A DNA stretch of 57,604 nt from Oscillospiraceae bacterium (GTDB lineage: Bacteria > Bacillota > Clostridia > Oscillospirales > Oscillospiraceae): contig JAHHSI010000013.1 of NCBI GenBank assembly GCA_020025275.1, positions 1 through 57,604 on the forward strand, in the 5' to 3' direction. A program made the position numbers and the translations under genes. The notes under the pieces are model-generated. The model was not told the DNA's origin and made no database searches. It saw nothing but the letters and a program-made list of their open reading frames with translations. Each line of letters opens with the position of its first letter. Positions within the stretch are counted from its first letter, which is position 1. Below, in pieces: positions 15,825 through 24,366 of the stretch.

Positions 15825-17030
15825 ATGGAAGATCGGCGCATCTATGCGGTGTCTGAAGTCAACCAATATATCAAAAATCTGTTGGAGGATCAGCCGGGAC
15901 TGCAGAATGTTCTCATCCGCGGTGAACTCTCCAATTATAAGGTCCATGCCTCTGGGCACCACTATTTTACGTTGAAGGATGAGGGCGGGGTGCTGCGGGG
16001 CGTCATGTACAAGAGCTCGGCCATGAAACTGCGCTTTCGTCCGGATAATGGTATGAAAGTGATCGCCGCGGGACGGATTTCCGTCTACTCGCGGGATGGT
16101 GCCTATCAGCTCTACTGCACCCACCTATCCGCAGATGGCGTGGGTGATCTGCATGTGGCATTTGAACAGCTGAAAGAAAAGCTGTATCGGGAGGGCCTTT
16201 TTGACCCGGCCCATAAAAAACCGCTGCCCCCGTTTCCCAAAAGGATCGCTATTGTTACCAGCGGCTCCGGAGCGGCGGTTCACGACATGATCCGGATCCT
16301 TCGCCACCGCTATCCGCTGGCAAAGGTGCTTCTCTTGCCGGTCCGCGTGCAGGGGGCCGAGGCGCCGGCAGAAATCGTCGGTGCGATCCGTTACGCCAAT
16401 CGTTGGCAGCTGGGAGATGTGCTCATTACCGGCCGGGGCGGCGGTTCGCTGGAGGATCTGTGGGCTTTTAATGATGAGCGGGTGGCGCGGGCCATCTACG
16501 ATTCAGAGATCCCGGTGATTTCGGCAGTGGGCCATGAGCCGGATGTGACGATTGCGGATTTTGTGGCCGACCGGCGTGCATCGACCCCGTCCAATGCGGC
16601 GGAGATAGCGGTTCCGGATGTGAAGGAACTGCTGCGCGGGCTGCAGAATAAGAGCGGCCGTCTGACCCAGGCAGAATTCAATTTGTTGGATCGCAGGAAG
16701 CAACAGCTCCAGTATCTGGCGGACAAGCGTGCTCTGACCGATGCCATGGCGATTTTTCAGGATCGGCGGCAGCAGCTGGACTATTTGCAGGAGAAAATGG
16801 CCGCCATCGCACGGATGCAGCTGGAGCAGCGGTATCGCAGATTCGGACAGACGGCGGCAAAGCTGGATGCGCTCAGTCCGCTGCAGGTGCTGGGTCGCGG
16901 ATACGCACTGGCCCAGAGCGAGGATGGGAGCGTGTTGCGCAGCGCCAAGCAGGTGGCACCGGGGACCCAGATCCGTGTGCGGCTCCATGAGGGTGAGCTG
17001 CATTGTACAGTGAATGACAAAAGGGAGTAA
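15825..17030 (+). CDS. xseA: Exodeoxyribonuclease VII large subunit
   Basis: 401 aa. N-terminal OB-fold (YAVSEVNQYIKNLLED, IRGELSNYKVHASGHHYFTLKD), catalytic core with RIAIVTSGSGAAVHD and GRGGGSLEDLWAFNDE, and a long helical region near the C-terminus. It degrades single-stranded DNA with XseB. ATG 15825 follows AGAAGGGAGA. xseB begins 3 bp after its stop. Confidence 0.95.
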   Translation: MEDRRIYAVSEVNQYIKNLLEDQPGLQNVLIRGELSNYKVHASGHHYFTLKDEGGVLRGVMYKSSAMKLRFRPDNGMKVIAAGRISVYSRDGAYQLYCTHLSADGVGDLHVAFEQLKEKLYREGLFDPAHKKPLPPFPKRIAIVTSGSGAAVHDMIRILRHRYPLAKVLLLPVRVQGAEAPAEIVGAIRYANRWQLGDVLITGRGGGSLEDLWAFNDERVARAIYDSEIPVISAVGHEPDVTIADFVADRRASTPSNAAEIAVPDVKELLRGLQNKSGRLTQAEFNLLDRRKQQLQYLADKRALTDAMAIFQDRRQQLDYLQEKMAAIARMQLEQRYRRFGQTAAKLDALSPLQVLGRGYALAQSEDGSVLRSAKQVAPGTQIRVRLHEGELHCTVNDKRE

Positions 17031-17033
17031 TAT

Positions 17034-17261
17034 ATGGAACAGATGACATTTGAAGAGAAGATGCTGCGCTTGGAAGGGATCGTTGCCAAGTTGGAAAAAG
17101 GCGATGGGTCGCTGGATGATTCCCTGAAACTTTTTGAGGAGGGAACTCATCTGATTGGAGCCTGCCGCCAGGAATTGGACAAGGCAGAGCAGCAGGTGGT
17201 TCGGCTGATGAAGGGGCCGGATGGAGAGCCGATCGAAAGCGAATTTGCAAGTGAGGAATAA
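17034..17261 (+). CDS. xseB: Exodeoxyribonuclease VII small subunit
   Basis: 75 aa, with the family stretch FEEKMLRLEGIVAKLEKGD then SLDDSLKLFEEG. Two-helix hairpin that binds the helical arm of XseA. Tightly packed between xseA and ispA. Confidence 0.95.
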   Translation: MEQMTFEEKMLRLEGIVAKLEKGDGSLDDSLKLFEEGTHLIGACRQELDKAEQQVVRLMKGPDGEPIESEFASEE

Positions 17262-17265
17262 AAGG

Positions 17266-18135
17266 ATGGATTACGAGAATCGCTATACAGCATATCAGAC
17301 GGCTGTGGAGGCATACCTCCATCAGCTGTTCACCGCGGAAAAGCCGTATGGGCGCCTGTATGAGGCCATGCGCTACAGTATTCTGGCAGGGGGGAAGCGG
17401 ATCCGTCCGGTTCTTACGCTGGAATTTGCACGGCTGGGCGGGATCGACTGGCATTTGGCGCTGCCGTATGCCTGCGCGCTGGAACTGGTACACAATTACT
17501 CTCTGATCCATGACGACCTTCCCTGCATGGACGATGATGAATTGCGCCGCGGCAAGCCCACCAATCACCGAGTGTACGGAGAGACACTGGCCATTCTGGC
17601 CGGGGATGCCTTGCAGCCGGAGGCCTTCCGGCTGATCGCTCAGGCGCCCGGCTTGAGTGCCGAGAGCCGGATTGACGCAGTGGAAGTACTCGCCAAGGCC
17701 TGCGGAGCCGACGGTATGGTGGGCGGACAGGTACTGGATACGGTGTACGACGTGGAAGATGTGACCGGACTGACCAACCTCATTCGACTGAAAACCGGTG
17801 CTATGATTTCCGGCGCAGCGGAACTGGGCTGCGTGGCCGCCGGGATGTCTCCGGAACAACGGGCGCAGGCTATTCGCTTCGCCGATCAGTTAGGGCTTGC
17901 TTTCCAGATCCGGGATGATGTACTGGACGTGGTCGGCGAGGAGACCACGTTCGGAAAGCCCATCGGATCGGATAAAGAAGAGGGAAAAGTGACCTTCGTG
18001 GATGTTCTTGGTCTGGAGGGCTGCCGTCAGGAGGTGGAGGCCTGCACAAACCGGGCCAAGGCCGCTGTGGCAGATTGGGAGGACAATGACTTCCTGTGGG
18101 AGCTGGCAGACCGGATGGTCGGCCGCAAGAACTGA
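17266..18135 (+). CDS. ispA: Polyprenyl (farnesyl) diphosphate synthase
   Basis: 289 aa. Condenses isopentenyl diphosphate with allylic diphosphates to geranyl/farnesyl diphosphate. First Asp-rich motif DDLPCMDDDELRRG (about 83-96) with an adjacent RRG, second Asp motif IRDDVLD (about 213-219). ATG 17266 follows GAGGAATAAAAGG, 4 bp after xseB. In relatives dxs usually follows directly; here dxs is 6.8 kb away behind the pot operon and the OLE RNA. Confidence 0.94.
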   Translation: MDYENRYTAYQTAVEAYLHQLFTAEKPYGRLYEAMRYSILAGGKRIRPVLTLEFARLGGIDWHLALPYACALELVHNYSLIHDDLPCMDDDELRRGKPTNHRVYGETLAILAGDALQPEAFRLIAQAPGLSAESRIDAVEVLAKACGADGMVGGQVLDTVYDVEDVTGLTNLIRLKTGAMISGAAELGCVAAGMSPEQRAQAIRFADQLGLAFQIRDDVLDVVGEETTFGKPIGSDKEEGKVTFVDVLGLEGCRQEVEACTNRAKAAVADWEDNDFLWELADRMVGRKN

Positions 18136-18244
18136 AGAACGAAGAAAAAGTTCCCGCCGTATGGCCGGGGTTCCTAAGGACGGTTGACTGGAATTAGGAC
18201 AGTGAGGATTGCCGCGGGACAAGACAATTGCCGAAGAGGACTGT

Positions 18245-18283
18245 AAGCCGGGAAGGACTGTAAAAAGTTCTTCTCGGCTTTTT
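18245..18283 (+). terminator. Strong intrinsic terminator after ispA
   Basis: A 14-bp uninterrupted stem (AGCCGGGAAGGACT with AGTTCTTCTCGGCT, two G-U pairs), loop GTAAAA, then a T-run. It ends the ispA transcript about 110 nt after the stop codon. Confidence 0.85.
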
Positions 18284-18410
18284 AAGGTGGCCTTTCGGCG
18301 TGAATCCCCCTTGGTTCTACCAGGGGGAGATAAAAATCTTTGTAAAAACCTCCGTGCTCAAGTGATGTTGGTTCAACGACCGCATCACAGGAGAGCAGGG
18401 AGTTTTTTTT
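18284..18410 (+). ncRNA. Candidate small structured RNA ending in a second terminator
   Basis: Directly after the ispA terminator lies hairpin CCCCCTTGGT/ACCAGGGGG (about 18306-18326) and then a long hairpin: CTCCGTGCTC pairs with GAGCAGGGAG (one mismatch), with an inner GTGATG/CATCAC stem, followed by eight T (18403-18410). Two adjacent terminators suggest a separate short transcript, but I see no clear promoter and recognise no RNA family. It could also be a backup terminator of ispA. Confidence 0.3.
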
Positions 18411-18995
18411 ACCAAGAATGCCGGCTTCTTGGACTGGATGCTGAGTTGTTGAAGTTATAGCAGAAGTCATGTAAAATTATTACAAATGGAGACAGAGAGC
18501 AAAAGGCGAGCACAACCTTGCCCAGACTGCTATCTCAAATATCGGGATAAATAGCAGGAGGATTTACACGAAACCGAGTGTGCAACAGATAAAAAACGAA
18601 AGGAACCTAATGGGGGGCGTATCGGTTGAACGGTTTGGGATATGGATCAGGAGTTTGCTAAGCAAGCGGAGGTGCAGTGGAAATCCTACATAAAGCCCCT
18701 CATCATTGTGGGCTATCTCCTGATTCGGGCGGCAGATTCTTCTGTCCAGACGCAGTTTATCAGCGAAAAACAGGTTGTGGAGTACAGTCTGGAAATTCTC
18801 GAGAGCCGGCAGATGGCAGCCATATGGTTGCCTCAGGGCTGAGATTGCCGGAACGGCAATTGAGAAACAAAGAGGTGACCTGAAATCCATTGTAGTAAGA
18901 TTGGATGGAACAGGTGTGATTCGTTCTCCCAATGCTAAAATGATACAGGAAACATAGGAAGAAATGAGGCATACAGCAAAATCAGCACAAAACGG
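18411..18995. other. Intergenic stretch without a convincing gene
   Basis: Contains a small hairpin CCAAGAA/TTCTTGG (near 18412-18432), another CTGCTAT/ATAGCAG (near 18526-18556), and a rightward 66-codon frame (18642-18842, MDQEFAKQAEVQWKSYI...) with no ribosome site. A second rightward frame near 18840-18957 (EIAGTAIEKQRGDLKSIVV) looks protein-like, so this may be an eroded gene. A leftward 149-codon frame overlaps it and looks like an antisense shadow. Confidence 0.4.
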
Positions 18996-19033
18996 AAAAC
19001 GGTACAGCCCCAAGCGGAGCTGTACCGTTTTTT
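18996..19033. terminator. Bidirectional terminator at the 3' end of the pot operon
   Basis: AAAACGGTACAGC pairs perfectly with GCTGTACCGTTTT; T-run on the right and A-run on the left. It lies about 65 bp beyond the potCD stop. Confidence 0.85.
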
Positions 19034-19097
19034 GCCTGCCGACTGTCCTCAGCTACTTCCGGCTTACGACAGGGGCTTTTTATTTTGTGAAGGAGCA

Positions 19098-21092
19098 TCA
19101 GCTGATTTTGACTTGCTCCCAAAGGGTATTTAGACGATCCAGCATCTCAGCATCCATATTGCGGTATGCAAACTGGTTATAGGACTCGGAGAAGTTGTCC
19201 AGCTGGGGATAGAGGATCTCCATGGCCTCCGGGCCCATGTCTGCCTGGTAGTCGGGGTTGTTGTAGACCAAGCTGTTAGGGGAGGCGTAATAGGTCTGCT
19301 CGGCGTTGGCAACGGCCGGCTCCTCGGAGAGCATATAGTTGATGAAGATCTCCGCCAGTTCCTTATTCTGCGTGCAGGCGGGGATGCACATGGCATCTAC
19401 GTAGAAATTGGTGCGTTCGGGATAGTAGAACTGCAAATCCACATCGCTGGCCTGTGCATCGACCATGGTGAAGTAATCGCCTGCATAGTAGGAACCGATG
19501 GCTGCTTCGCCGGACTCCATCATGTTATAGATTTCGTCCATAACATAGCTCTTCACGATAGGACGCTGTCGGATGAGCTCATCAGCAGCAAGGTCCCACT
19601 GGGCTGTATCTGTAGTGTTTACATTAATTCCCAGCTTGTACATGGCGGTACCAAAGGCGTCACGGGAGTTGTTGTACTGTAGGATGCTGCCGGCGTATTT
19701 ATCGTTCCACATCAGATCCCAGCTGCCGGTGTCGGCCTTGTCCACCACGTTGGCGTCGTAGATGATGCCAACGATCCCGTAGGTGTAGGGGACAGTGTAC
19801 TGGTTCTGAGGATCGTAGTAGAGTCCCTTAAAGGTGTCATCAATATATTGATAGTTGGGGATATTCTCGAAGTCCAGAGGCAGCAGCAGATTTTCCTCCG
19901 TCATACGGGCGATCATGTAGTCGGAGGGGATAATGACATCGTAGCTGACGGCGCCGCCGGAGATCTTGTTGTACATATCCTCGTTCGAGGTATAGGTGGA
20001 GTAGTTCACGGTGATGGGCTGGTGATAGGTCTCCTCAAACCAGTCCTCGAAAGCGGCGATGGTATCCAGAGAACCCTCGGTTCCGTCGGAGATATATTCG
20101 CCCCAGTTGTAGACGTTGAGGACCAGAGGGGTTTTTTTGGTGCCCAGATAGACGCCTCCTACCACAATGATCACGGCCAACAGCATGACCGGAACCTTTT
20201 TCCAACTACCGGAGTGCTTGCTCTGAGAGTGGGTCTCATTCTTACGCTGTGCCTGACCGGTGGAATGTTTGCGGTTTTTGCGCATCTCCCGCAGCTCACG
20301 GGAATTCTCCGTATCGATGATATTGCTGATAATGAGCAGCGTCATGGTGATGAAGAAGATGATCGTGGCCAGCGCATACATCTTGGGCGTAACGGTTTTT
20401 TTCGTCATACTGTAGATGCGGATGGGCAGGGTTTCAAAGCCGTTGCCGCTGGTAAAATAGCTGATGACAAAGTCATCCAAAGAAAGAGTAAAGGCCATAA
20501 TGGCACCGGTCACAATGCCGGGCAGCATCTCCGGAAGTTCGACTTTGAAAAAGGCTCGGATGGGCGTGCAGCCCAGATCCATAGCGGCCTCCGGAAGGGA
20601 TTTATCCATCTGCTGCAGCTTTGGCAGAACCTGCAGGATCACATAGGGCACGCAGAACGTGACGTGGGCGATGAGCATGGTCCAGAAGCTCAGGCTGGTG
20701 GCGGCGCCGAAAAGGCGGCCCACAAACACGAACATCAGCATCAGCGAGATACCGGTGATGATATCGGGGTTCGTCATGGGAATGTCGGTGACGGTGTTCA
20801 TCATGCGCCGATACCACCGGCTGCGCAGCCGGTCGATTCCCAGAGCCGCCGCTGTTCCCATAACTGTAGAGATGGCGGTGGCCGAGAGCGCCAGGAGTAC
20901 CGTGTTGCGCACGGCCTCCAAGGTGTTTCGGTCGTTGAACAGCTCACGATACCACTGAAGAGAGAAGCCGGACATAACCGAAAGACTCTTGGATGCGTTA
21001 AATGAGAAAACCAACAGCACAACGATGGGGGCAAAGAGGAAAATAAAGATCAAGGCGCTGTAGATCTTGGAGGATAATTTCATTTTATGCAC
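19098..21092 (-). CDS. Spermidine/putrescine ABC transporter, fused permease (PotC) and binding protein (PotD)
   Basis: 664 aa. Residues up to about 265 are a PotC-type permease with six spans and the inner-membrane loop PEAAMDLGCTPIRAFFKVELPEM. After a basic linker (about 270-300) a further span (VPVMLLAVIIVVGGVYLG) anchors a PotD-type binding domain starting LVLNVYNWGEYISDGT, with VPYTYGIVGIIYD typical of PotD. GTG 21090-21092 lies 6 nt after GGAGGTG; ATG 21083 is an alternative. It overlaps potB by 8 bp. Such PotCD fusions occur in several Firmicutes and tether the receptor to the permease. Substrate (spermidine or putrescine) is by family only. Confidence 0.93.
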   Translation of the reverse strand: MHKMKLSSKIYSALIFIFLFAPIVVLLVFSFNASKSLSVMSGFSLQWYRELFNDRNTLEAVRNTVLLALSATAISTVMGTAAALGIDRLRSRWYRRMMNTVTDIPMTNPDIITGISLMLMFVFVGRLFGAATSLSFWTMLIAHVTFCVPYVILQVLPKLQQMDKSLPEAAMDLGCTPIRAFFKVELPEMLPGIVTGAIMAFTLSLDDFVISYFTSGNGFETLPIRIYSMTKKTVTPKMYALATIIFFITMTLLIISNIIDTENSRELREMRKNRKHSTGQAQRKNETHSQSKHSGSWKKVPVMLLAVIIVVGGVYLGTKKTPLVLNVYNWGEYISDGTEGSLDTIAAFEDWFEETYHQPITVNYSTYTSNEDMYNKISGGAVSYDVIIPSDYMIARMTEENLLLPLDFENIPNYQYIDDTFKGLYYDPQNQYTVPYTYGIVGIIYDANVVDKADTGSWDLMWNDKYAGSILQYNNSRDAFGTAMYKLGINVNTTDTAQWDLAADELIRQRPIVKSYVMDEIYNMMESGEAAIGSYYAGDYFTMVDAQASDVDLQFYYPERTNFYVDAMCIPACTQNKELAEIFINYMLSEEPAVANAEQTYYASPNSLVYNNPDYQADMGPEAMEILYPQLDNFSESYNQFAYRNMDAEMLDRLNTLWEQVKIS

Positions 21093-21981
21093 GATTCTCA
21101 CCTCCATACAGATACCGGGCGGTTACATATTTGATCAGTGCCATAAAGACCAGCAGGATCACCATTAAAATAAAAGCCATGGCGGCGGCAAAATGGAAAT
21201 TGCCGGCCACATATTGCCCTTCGATGGCGTCGCCGATCAGGAAGAATTTACCGTTGCCTAATTTCTGGGAGATATAGAAGGTGGAGATCGAGGGCACCAG
21301 CACCATGGTGATACCGGACATGACGCCCGGCAAGCTCAGGGGGAAGATCACACGGCGCAACACGGAAAAGCTACCGCAGCCCAGGTCACGGGCAGCCTCC
21401 AGCAGTTTGTCGTCCATCTTGGCCATAATGGAGTAAATAGGCAGTACCATGTAGGGGAAGTAGTCGTAGACCATACCAATGATGACAGCCGCCTCCGTAC
21501 CGATGATGTGGACGGGGGACAGGCCCAACATCTGGAGAATACTATTAAAGATGCCTTTATCCTGCAAAATGGTCATCCACGCATAGGTGCGAATGAGGAA
21601 GTTCATCCACATGGGGATCATGATGAGGGTCATCATCATTTTTTGGGTGCGTTCCTGGGCACGGGCCATGATATAAGCAATGGGATAGCCCATCAGAAGG
21701 CAGACCAGTGTCGAAATCACGGCCAGTTTCAGAGAACGCATAAAGATGACGAGATAGGTGCGGATCTCCGTGGCACTGCCGGAGGCATCCTGTATCTGGC
21801 TGACGGAATTGAAAAAGCGCGCAATATTTTCAGTGGTAAAGTTGAACTGGTTGTCCGTAAAGGCGTAGTAGGCCACGAAAATCAGGGGCACCAGAATGAA
21901 CAGCAAGGCCCAGATCGAGTAGGGGAGCAGGGCGGCGTTGTAGCTGTTGAACTTTTTGCGCTGTGTCGCTTTGGGTCTCAT
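21085..21981 (-). CDS. potB: Spermidine/putrescine ABC transporter permease PotB
   Basis: 298 aa, six spans, with the permease EAA-type loop LLEAARDLGCGSFSVLRRVIFPL. N-terminal basic segment RPKATQRKKF. ATG overlaps the potA stop by 4 bp, and its own stop overlaps the potCD start, so all three genes are coupled. Confidence 0.93.
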   Translation of the reverse strand: MRPKATQRKKFNSYNAALLPYSIWALLFILVPLIFVAYYAFTDNQFNFTTENIARFFNSVSQIQDASGSATEIRTYLVIFMRSLKLAVISTLVCLLMGYPIAYIMARAQERTQKMMMTLIMIPMWMNFLIRTYAWMTILQDKGIFNSILQMLGLSPVHIIGTEAAVIIGMVYDYFPYMVLPIYSIMAKMDDKLLEAARDLGCGSFSVLRRVIFPLSLPGVMSGITMVLVPSISTFYISQKLGNGKFFLIGDAIEGQYVAGNFHFAAAMAFILMVILLVFMALIKYVTARYLYGGENRA

Positions 21982-23096
21982 TCCTCCTCGTCACCTCCCG
22001 GATTGGAGAGTTCATCCAACTCGTTGGAGAAGGAGGAGTAGTCGCCAAACATACCGGAGTACTTGGACTTCTTCATGATGTGAATGGCATCCGGCTCCAG
22101 ATAAAGGCCGATGTGCTCGTCCACGTCCACAAAATCAGTGGTCTGGATCATCCACTTGAATCCCTTGATGTCCACAATGATCTCATAGTGAACGCCCATG
22201 AAGGTGACCGAGGTCACAACGCCGTCCAGCATCCCTTTTTCCACGGGGACAATATCCACGTCCTCGGGACGCACGACCACGTCCACCGGTTCATTCTTGG
22301 CAAAACCGGCATCCAGACAGTCGAACACATGACCGGCAAAGCGGGCTTTATAGTCCTCCAACATCACGCCGTCGATGATGTTGCTCTCACCGATGAAGTC
22401 GGCCACAAAGGCGTTCACCGGCTCATTATAAATATCAATGGGTGTACCGATCTGCTGGATCTTTCCTTCGCTCATGACCACGATCGTGTCGGACATGCTC
22501 AGGGCCTCTTCCTGATCGTGGGTGACGAAGATAAAGGTGATTCCGGTGCTCTTCTGGATTTTTTTCAATTCCTGCTGCATATCCTTGCGCAGCTTCAGGT
22601 CCAGAGCACCCAAGGGCTCGTCCAGCAGCAGGACTTTCGGGTGATTGACCAGCGCCCGAGCGATGGCCACACGCTGCTGCTGACCGCCGGAAAGGCTGGT
22701 GACACGGCGATTGGCGAACCCCGAGAGCATGACGAGTTTCAGCATCTCCGTGACCTTGGCATCGATCTCAGCTTTGGGGACTTTCCGCTCGCGGAGAGGA
22801 AAAGCCACATTCTCATAGACATTCAAATGGGGGAACAGCGCATACTTCTGAAACACGGTGTTGACGTTGCGCTTGTGGGGCGGTACATCGTTGATCCGCT
22901 GGCCCATGAAGACCACATCACCCTCGTCGGGCTGAATAAAGCCGCCGATCATTCGCAGTGTCGTGGTCTTGCCGCAGCCGGAGGGACCCAGCAGCGTAAT
23001 GAATTCGTTGTCGTAAATATCCAAGTTGATGTGATCCAGAATGGTTTCGCCATCAAAGGATTTGGAGATGTTTTTCAGTTCAATGATCTTATCCAT
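21978..23096 (-). CDS. potA: Spermidine/putrescine ABC transporter ATP-binding protein PotA
   Basis: 372 aa. Walker A GPSGCGKTT (about 37-45), ABC signature LSGGQQQR (near 135), Walker B VLLLDEP, then a TOBE-type regulatory domain (VVRPEDVDIV). ATG 23096 follows GGGAGAG. First gene of potA-potB-potCD. An intrinsic terminator lies 36 bp before the start codon, at the end of a ~400-nt leader with its own sigma-A promoter, so expression is probably controlled by transcription attenuation. Confidence 0.95.
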   Translation of the reverse strand: MDKIIELKNISKSFDGETILDHINLDIYDNEFITLLGPSGCGKTTTLRMIGGFIQPDEGDVVFMGQRINDVPPHKRNVNTVFQKYALFPHLNVYENVAFPLRERKVPKAEIDAKVTEMLKLVMLSGFANRRVTSLSGGQQQRVAIARALVNHPKVLLLDEPLGALDLKLRKDMQQELKKIQKSTGITFIFVTHDQEEALSMSDTIVVMSEGKIQQIGTPIDIYNEPVNAFVADFIGESNIIDGVMLEDYKARFAGHVFDCLDAGFAKNEPVDVVVRPEDVDIVPVEKGMLDGVVTSVTFMGVHYEIIVDIKGFKWMIQTTDFVDVDEHIGLYLEPDAIHIMKKSKYSGMFGDYSSFSNELDELSNPGGDEEE

Positions 23097-23505
23097 CTTT
23101 CTCTCCCACACTTTCCATCAATACTCTTTTTTAAAAACAAAAAAGGCGGCATACCGCCGTGCGGTGTGCCACCTGTAAAGTGTGATATAGGGACGCAATC
23201 CACCAACAAAAGACGCAAAAGCGTTGCTTCATGTTCGGGGAACGGTTCAATCACCATGGATCAGAGTCTATATAGCAAAGATTACTTTTACTACTCTTAT
23301 TGACCATTTCACAAGTTATATGCCGCAAGGCACTGGTTTATAGTAACCAACTTATAAAACTGAGCTTTTAACTCAATCAATAAGGCAACAGAAGTTGCCA
23401 ACCGCACCTGCGGTTTTCGGCATTCGACCCGGCTGTCCGTATGGCCTTAGCCGATAAAATCGGCGGTCGTATCTTGCTTCGGAAAGACTCTTTCCAATTG
23501 AGACG
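23097..23505 (-). promoter_or_regulatory. Long structured leader of the potA operon (unassigned RNA, possible riboswitch)
   Basis: From the start site expected near 23503 to potA, about 400 nt, no credible gene. On the minus strand it holds a chain of hairpins: GCCGAT/ATCGGC, AACCGC/GCGGTT, GGCAAC/GTTGCC, TGAG/CTCA, and a likely three-way junction in which AAGTT/AACTT encloses GGTT/AACC and TGCC/GGCA. It ends in a terminator 36 bp before potA. The layout (strong promoter, folded leader, terminator, gene) is that of a riboswitch or T-box. The terminator region includes AGGTGGCACACCGC, loosely like a T-box GGTGGTACCGCG, and AGAGTAGTAA upstream is T-box-like, but a specifier loop was not found. 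I cannot name the class. Confidence 0.5.
23132..23173 (-). terminator. Intrinsic terminator (attenuator) just upstream of potA
   Basis: Read on the minus strand: GGTGGCACACCGC, loop ACG, GCGGTATGCCGCC, then TTTTTTTG. 13-bp stem with one G-U and one mismatch. Confidence 0.8.
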
Positions 23506-23510
23506 CATAA

Positions 23511-23539
23511 ATTCTAACACCACCGTAAGGAATTGTCAA
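23511..23539 (-). promoter_or_regulatory. Sigma-A promoter of the potA leader
   Basis: Minus strand -35 TTGACA (23534-23539), exactly 17 nt, -10 TAGAAT (23511-23516). Confidence 0.8.
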
Positions 23540-23654
23540 CGGTTGGTTTTTAATTTTGCCATTATTTTTGAAAAACAGGGGGTAAGAGCGCCCTGAAGCG
23601 GCAGGTTGTGTCCCTTGATCCTGCGGGGCGGATCGGGGACAGTGTATAAAATAG

Positions 23655-23683
23655 TTGATAATTTCGGAAGAATATGCTACCAT
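23655..23683 (+). promoter_or_regulatory. Probable promoter of the OLE RNA
   Basis: -35 TTGATA (23655-23660), 17-nt spacer, -10 TACCAT (23678-23683). Divergent from the potA-leader promoter about 115 bp away. Confidence 0.5.
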
Positions 23684-23689
23684 ATTCAT

Positions 23690-24325
23690 AATACTGAACA
23701 GTGGCGCAGTATCCTAGTCAGATCTGCCGTTTCCGAAGAAGGGCCTAAAAATCCTTTAAAGGGCACAACTGTGAAGCCATTGGTGCCTGCTTTTTACGCC
23801 CAGTTTGGGGTGGGTGCTGGTGGTAGGCGCGGGAGTTTCCCGCTGCCTGCGGATGTAGGGCGCCCTCCAATGGCATGGAGGACCCGACCCTGCTTTCGTG
23901 GAGACCTGCTGTTGTGCACAGGCGTACTCCCTGAGTGGTAACCGACCCGTGTACGAAGCAGATTGAGAACCTGCAATGCGGTGCTAAATGTCGCGAGATA
24001 TGAACGCTGTGTGCAGAGTAGCCTGCCTTGCGTGGGTATGGCGAATAGAGGAGCTTATGCACGAAGTCCCCGGCCAGGGATGCAGTGTTATTCTCTTGAA
24101 ACCATGGCTGCAAAAGAGGCTAAGAAACGGTTTGACTGCAGTGGAAATCACCTAGGCTGTCCTTTGGGGTGTCGGGGGGATTGCAGTACGGACTAAGTGG
24201 CAGTCGGGTACCATGACCGGTAACATCATGGCGCAGCACCGAACGGGAAACCGCCTGATCGGCAACGAGAGGTGTGCTGCGGGGAAAGCCAACCCGTACC
24301 TAAGCCGTAAGATTAACTCCCGGAA
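23690..24325 (+). ncRNA. ole: OLE RNA (ornate, large, extremophilic RNA)
   Basis: About 630 nt with no real gene, immediately upstream of the OLE-partner gene oapA and within the ispA/dxs/recN isoprenoid-repair gene set, the classic genomic setting of OLE. The sequence is rich in designed-looking structure: GCGGGA/TCCCGC hairpin (near 23829), CCATGA/TCATGG (near 24211-24231), a CGCAGCACC/GGTGTGCTGCG stem (near 24232-24280) capping two GNRA-type loops (CGGGAAACCG and ATCGGCAACGAG), and a closing GGGTAC/GTACCT pairing. The 5' part GATCTGCCGTTTCCGAAGAA resembles my memory of conserved OLE sequence. Known OLE RNAs are about 600 nt, bind OapA and sit at the membrane; they have been tied to alcohol, cold and magnesium stress. 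Ends are approximate. Confidence 0.85.
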
Positions 24326-24366
24326 CTGCCCTGTTCAGTAATTTTTTTAAGTGAGGATTGAGCTTT

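Noticed and set aside
18564..19013. Leftward 149-codon frame between ispA and pot
   Set aside because: Begins inside a terminator hairpin, lacks a ribosome site and has shadow-like composition.
23075..23257. Leader peptide gene before potA
   Set aside because: The 60-codon frame has no ribosome site, runs through the terminator and overlaps the potA start; most likely incidental.
23097..23300. Classical T-box for the pot operon
   Set aside because: The GGTGGCACACCGC word is interrupted compared with GGTGGTACCGCG and no specifier loop could be placed; kept as an open possibility only.
21963..23303. Rightward 446-codon frame opposite potA
   Set aside because: Antisense of a clear ABC ATPase gene; His/Asp-rich composition is typical of a shadow frame.
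23606..24196. Short frames inside the OLE region
   Set aside because: No ribosome sites, stops at random, and conserved RNA structure explains the sequence better.
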